From: CAYNXB01 sp964401045
GTDB lineage: Bacteria > Pseudomonadota > Alphaproteobacteria > Sphingomonadales > Sphingomonadaceae
Direction: 5' to 3'
DNA length: 8,406 nt
NCBI GenBank assembly: GCA_964401045.1
Contig: CAYNXB010000095.1
Coordinates: 1-8,406, forward strand
In this document: positions 6,832-8,406 of the stretch, one piece after another
How the letters are laid out: every line of letters starts with the position of its first letter
Position numbering within the stretch: position 1 is the first letter of the stretch
The notes under the pieces: generated by a model
What the model saw: only the letters and a program-made list of their open reading frames with translations
Told to the model about the DNA's origin: nothing
Databases searched by the model: none
Program-made: the position numbers and the translations under genes

Positions 6832-6875
6832 GGCTTTCTCCCCGGATCGGCCGGGCTGTTCCCGGTCATTTCACA

Positions 6876-6900
6876 AACGTCATGCGAACAGGCGGGTTCC
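6876..6900 (-). promoter_or_regulatory. EcfG (general stress response) type promoter
   Basis: On the minus strand GGAAC (6896-6900) is followed after exactly 16 bases by CGTT (6876-6879). GGAAC-N16/17-CGTT is the known consensus of the alphaproteobacterial general-stress sigma factor EcfG. The element points at the lipoprotein gene starting at 6831, leaving a leader of about 35-40 bases with a good Shine-Dalgarno sequence. Both halves match perfectly and the orientation and distance are right. A chance match in a specified spot is unlikely but possible. Confidence 0.7.
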
Positions 6901-7061
6901 GAAGTCGACCGCCGTTGGGCAGCGCGCTCGACGAGCTTGACCGCCTCGTGCGCGGCGCAGCTGGCAGTCTTCGCAATCGCCTCCCCAACTTGACCCCGCC
7001 ACATCGGGTCGGGAGACCGGGGCAGCGGCAACGCGTAGAATCGCGCGCCACCGCCCTGAGA

Positions 7062-7430
7062 TCAGGTGATTTTCTTGATCTTGATCGGATCGCCGCTGTC
7101 CGGCGTGGCAGTAAAGCTGCCGTCCGCGCCGGTGGTGCCGAAGGTAAAGCAGGTGGGCTTGCCGGAGGAGCCTTCAGCCGGGGTGAAGCAGGTCGATCCC
7201 CCGTCCTTGTTTTCCCAGGTGCCGCTTTCGACCACCGCGCCGGTGACCGAGTCGGTGTAGCTGCCATTGGCGTTGAGAACCGAAATCATTCTGCTGCCGT
7301 CGGCCTGGGTGACGTCGTAACTGCCGGCGGAAATCTCGACGGCTGCCGTATCGCCCTGCGACGCTTCCGGCGCCGTGTTCGAGCACGCGGCAAGCGTGAT
7401 CGCGCCGAGCGCGATTGCAAAACGCTTCAT
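7062..7430 (-). CDS. Small lipoprotein 2 of a Cys-pair family, function unknown
   Basis: This 122-residue protein has a lipoprotein signal peptide with lipobox LAAC and Cys16, followed by Ser. The mature part starts with a short flexible stretch, then SYDVTQADGS (37-46), NGSYTD (55-60), a G-T-W step (70-72), and the pair STCFTPAEGSSGKPTCF with Cys81 and Cys94, then DGSFTATPDSGD and a basic end (KIKKIT). It aligns along its length with the lipoprotein at 7557-7946 (Y-T-D, G-x-W, TCF-P, FTAT-D, KK), so the two are paralogues. The beta-rich look and the Cys pair suggest a small disulfide-stabilised periplasmic domain; that is inferred. The ATG at 7430 is chosen over upstream in-frame starts because it has GGGGAG seven bases before it and places the signal peptide at the N terminus. 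Its promoter element at 7462-7494 resembles that of its paralogue. Confidence 0.87.
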   Translation of the reverse strand: MKRFAIALGAITLAACSNTAPEASQGDTAAVEISAGSYDVTQADGSRMISVLNANGSYTDSVTGAVVESGTWENKDGGSTCFTPAEGSSGKPTCFTFGTTGADGSFTATPDSGDPIKIKKIT

Positions 7431-7461
7431 TGGCATTCTCCCCAAAATGCAACCCCATCGG

Positions 7462-7494
7462 GGACCTAGCACGGAAAGGAGGGAGGACCGAATC
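7462..7494 (-). promoter_or_regulatory. Promoter-like element upstream of lipoprotein 2
   Basis: The minus strand reads GATTCGGT, a pyrimidine-rich stretch, then CCTTTCCGTGCTAGGTCC. GCTAGGTC fits the alphaproteobacterial housekeeping -10 pattern GCTANAWC at seven of eight positions. The same arrangement occurs before lipoprotein 3 at the same distance from its ATG (near edge 32 bases from the start base in both), which is the main support. A clear -35 is not visible. Confidence 0.5.
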
Positions 7495-7506
7495 GCATCA
7501 GTTCGC

Positions 7507-7538
7507 GGGCGGCTGCGACTCCTTCGCCGCAGCCGCCC
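7507..7538 (-). terminator. Strong hairpin after lipoprotein 3, probable terminator
   Basis: A perfect 11-bp GC-rich stem, GGGCGGCTGCG (7507-7517) and CGCAGCCGCCC (7528-7538), has a 10-base loop. It lies 18 bases past the lipoprotein 3 stop and 12 bases before the promoter-like element of lipoprotein 2, as expected for a transcription end point. No T-run follows on either strand, so it is not a textbook intrinsic terminator and may instead protect the 3' end of the mRNA. Confidence 0.5.
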
Positions 7539-7556
7539 TGCTGGAACACTGGCTTG

Positions 7557-7946
7557 TCAGGCGACTTTCTTGACCGTGAGCACGGTGCCATCGTCGTCCC
7601 GCGTGGCGGTGAAGACGCCAGCGGCGTCCGGCTCGGTCGTCGTGTAACAGCGGCTCGGCTGCTTGGGATCGTCACCCTCCGGATCGAAGCAGGTCTTGCC
7701 GCCGGTAACCGCCCAGGCGCCTTTCTCGACGGTGTCACCTTCGGTGTCGGTGTAGGTGCCGTCGGCATTCATCAGGGATGAGCCCTTGGTGCCGTCCGGC
7801 AGGGTGAATTCGTAGGTGCCGGCCATGTCTGCCGTCGTCGGGGCGGCGGCGACGGTTTCGGTCGCTTCGGGCGTCGGCTCGGGAGCCGGCTCGGTGGAGC
7901 AGGCGGCAAGCGCCGTCGCGGCGAGCAGGATCGCAATTGGCTTCAT
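7557..7946 (-). CDS. Small lipoprotein 3 of a Cys-pair family, function unknown
   Basis: This 129-residue protein has a lipoprotein signal peptide with lipobox LAAC and Cys16, followed by Ser, then a Pro/Glu/Thr/Ala-rich linker (17-40) typical of outer-membrane-tethered lipoproteins. The domain begins GTYEFTLPDG (43-52), continues DGTYTDTEGD (62-71) and GAW (77-79), and has the Cys pair TCFDPEG (Cys86) and SRCY (Cys100), then VFTATRDDDG and the basic end TVKKVA. It is the closer paralogue of the lipoprotein at 7062-7430. I know no function for this family. The ATG at 7946 is chosen because the signal peptide begins there and AAGGGGGA lies six bases before it; an upstream in-frame start would add 14 residues before the signal peptide. 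A strong hairpin follows the gene, and its own promoter-like element overlaps the thiolase stop codon. Confidence 0.87.
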   Translation of the reverse strand: MKPIAILLAATALAACSTEPAPEPTPEATETVAAAPTTADMAGTYEFTLPDGTKGSSLMNADGTYTDTEGDTVEKGAWAVTGGKTCFDPEGDDPKQPSRCYTTTEPDAAGVFTATRDDDGTVLTVKKVA

Positions 7947-7977
7947 GGATATTCCCCCTTCGGCGCGACCGTGGACG

Positions 7978-8009
7978 GGCCTTAGCACGAAAGGGGGTGC
8001 AACCCAATC
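7978..8009 (-). promoter_or_regulatory. Promoter-like element upstream of lipoprotein 3
   Basis: The minus strand reads GATTGGGT, then TTGCACCCCC, then CTTTCGTGCTAAGGCC. It aligns with the element before lipoprotein 2 with a one-base gap and sits at the same distance from its ATG. GCTAAGGC partly fits the alphaproteobacterial -10 pattern GCTANAWC, and TTGCAC ten bases upstream could act as -35 in the short-spacer arrangement described for Caulobacter housekeeping promoters. It overlaps the thiolase stop codon by two bases. Confidence 0.5.
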
Positions 8010-8406
8010 AGATCAGCTCGAGCGCGATGGCAGTCCCTTCGCCGCCGCCGATGCACAGCGAGGCCACTCCGCGCTTCTTGCCCCGGTGCCTGAGCGCGTT
8101 GAGCAGGGTGACGATGATCCGCGTCCCGCTCGCGCCGATCGGATGGCCGAGCGCGGTCGCGCCGCCGTTGACGTTGATCTTCTCGTGCGGGATGCCGATG
8201 TCGCGCATCGCGAACATCGCCACGCAGGCGAACGCCTCGTTGACTTCCCACAGGTCGACGTCATCGACCGACCAGCCGGCCTTTTCGAGCACCTTGTGGA
8301 TCGCACCGACCGGGGCGGTGGTGAAGTCCTTCGGCTCCTGCGCGTGAGCGGCGGTGGCGACGATGCGGGCGATCGGCTGCTGCCCGCCGGCCTCGGCCAC
8401 GCTCGC
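8008..8406 (-). CDS. Thiolase (acetyl-CoA acetyltransferase family), N terminus outside window
   Basis: The last 132 residues of a thiolase are present, open to the window edge; the track-style GTG start near 8400 is internal, not a real start. The C-terminal catalytic motifs are intact: NEAFA (Asn56 of the visible part), GGATALGHPIGASG (His88) and the final CIGGGEG (Cys118), which together with the N-terminal nucleophilic cysteine outside the window carry out Claisen condensation or thiolysis of acyl-CoA. The cytosolic enzyme would act in acetoacetyl-CoA formation or fatty-acid degradation. Which of the two cannot be settled from this end alone, since no phaB, fadB or similar gene is visible. 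The gene ends 61 bases before the lipoprotein 3 start and lacks an obvious terminator in that gap. Confidence 0.95.
   Translation of the reverse strand, partial: ASVAEAGGQQPIARIVATAAHAQEPKDFTTAPVGAIHKVLEKAGWSVDDVDLWEVNEAFACVAMFAMRDIGIPHEKINVNGGATALGHPIGASGTRIIVTLLNALRHRGKKRGVASLCIGGGEGTAIALELI

Noticed and set aside
6828..7004. Possible 58-codon minus-strand gene starting at ATG 7004 and overlapping the lipoprotein 1 start by ATGA
   Set aside because: The overlap is suggestive, but no Shine-Dalgarno sequence precedes the start, the product resembles nothing I know, and the perfect EcfG promoter and the lipoprotein ribosome binding site fall inside it. The 230-base gap is better read as regulatory DNA.
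6832..7061. tRNA or other structured RNA gene in the largest gap
   Set aside because: No cloverleaf, no conserved T-loop sequence and only stems of four to five base pairs found.

Overview
The window looks like chromosomal DNA from a GC-rich alphaproteobacterium, most probably of the order Sphingomonadales. The reasons are the high GC content, a FhuA/FpvA-type TonB-dependent receptor, an HRXXN/HWE-family histidine kinase, an SH3-like periplasmic protein divergent from a D-glycerate-type dehydrogenase, and promoter elements of alphaproteobacterial type. The taxon is an inference from gene content, not from a marker gene. Coding density is high, and all complete genes except one lie on the minus strand. 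I see no mobile elements, CRISPR arrays, tRNA or rRNA genes, and no gene-free stretch longer than about 230 bases.

From right to left, in the direction of minus-strand transcription: (i) the C-terminal third of a thiolase (8008-8406); (ii) three small lipoproteins in tandem (7557-7946, 7062-7430, 6412-6831). All three have the lipobox cysteine at residue 16 and a spaced Cys-Phe/Tyr pair near the C terminus. Two are clear paralogues with matching promoter regions; the third is more diverged and carries a perfect GGAAC-N16-CGTT element of the general-stress sigma factor EcfG; (iii) the only plus-strand gene, a secreted protein with two SH3-like domains (5941-6405), divergent from (iv) a D-2-hydroxyacid dehydrogenase (4875-5858); (v) an ammonium transporter (3462-4766) followed 22 bp later by a DUF4118/HWE membrane histidine kinase (2483-3439); (vi) a TonB-dependent siderophore receptor (219-2360) behind a Fur-box-like palindrome, overlapping the start of a small membrane protein that leaves the window (1-219).

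Two themes stand out. First, amt and the kinase look like one transcription unit, so the kinase may read ammonium availability. Its HRAKN phosphoacceptor motif is the signature of kinases that feed the PhyR/EcfG general stress response, and a perfect EcfG promoter lies 3.4 kb away in front of a lipoprotein gene. Second, the receptor and the overlapping small membrane protein form the start of an iron-uptake operon that is probably repressed by Fur. The rest (thiolase, dehydrogenase, SH3 protein) appears to be ordinary chromosomal content. The least described elements are the Cys-pair lipoprotein family and a possible structured leader at the amt ribosome binding site.
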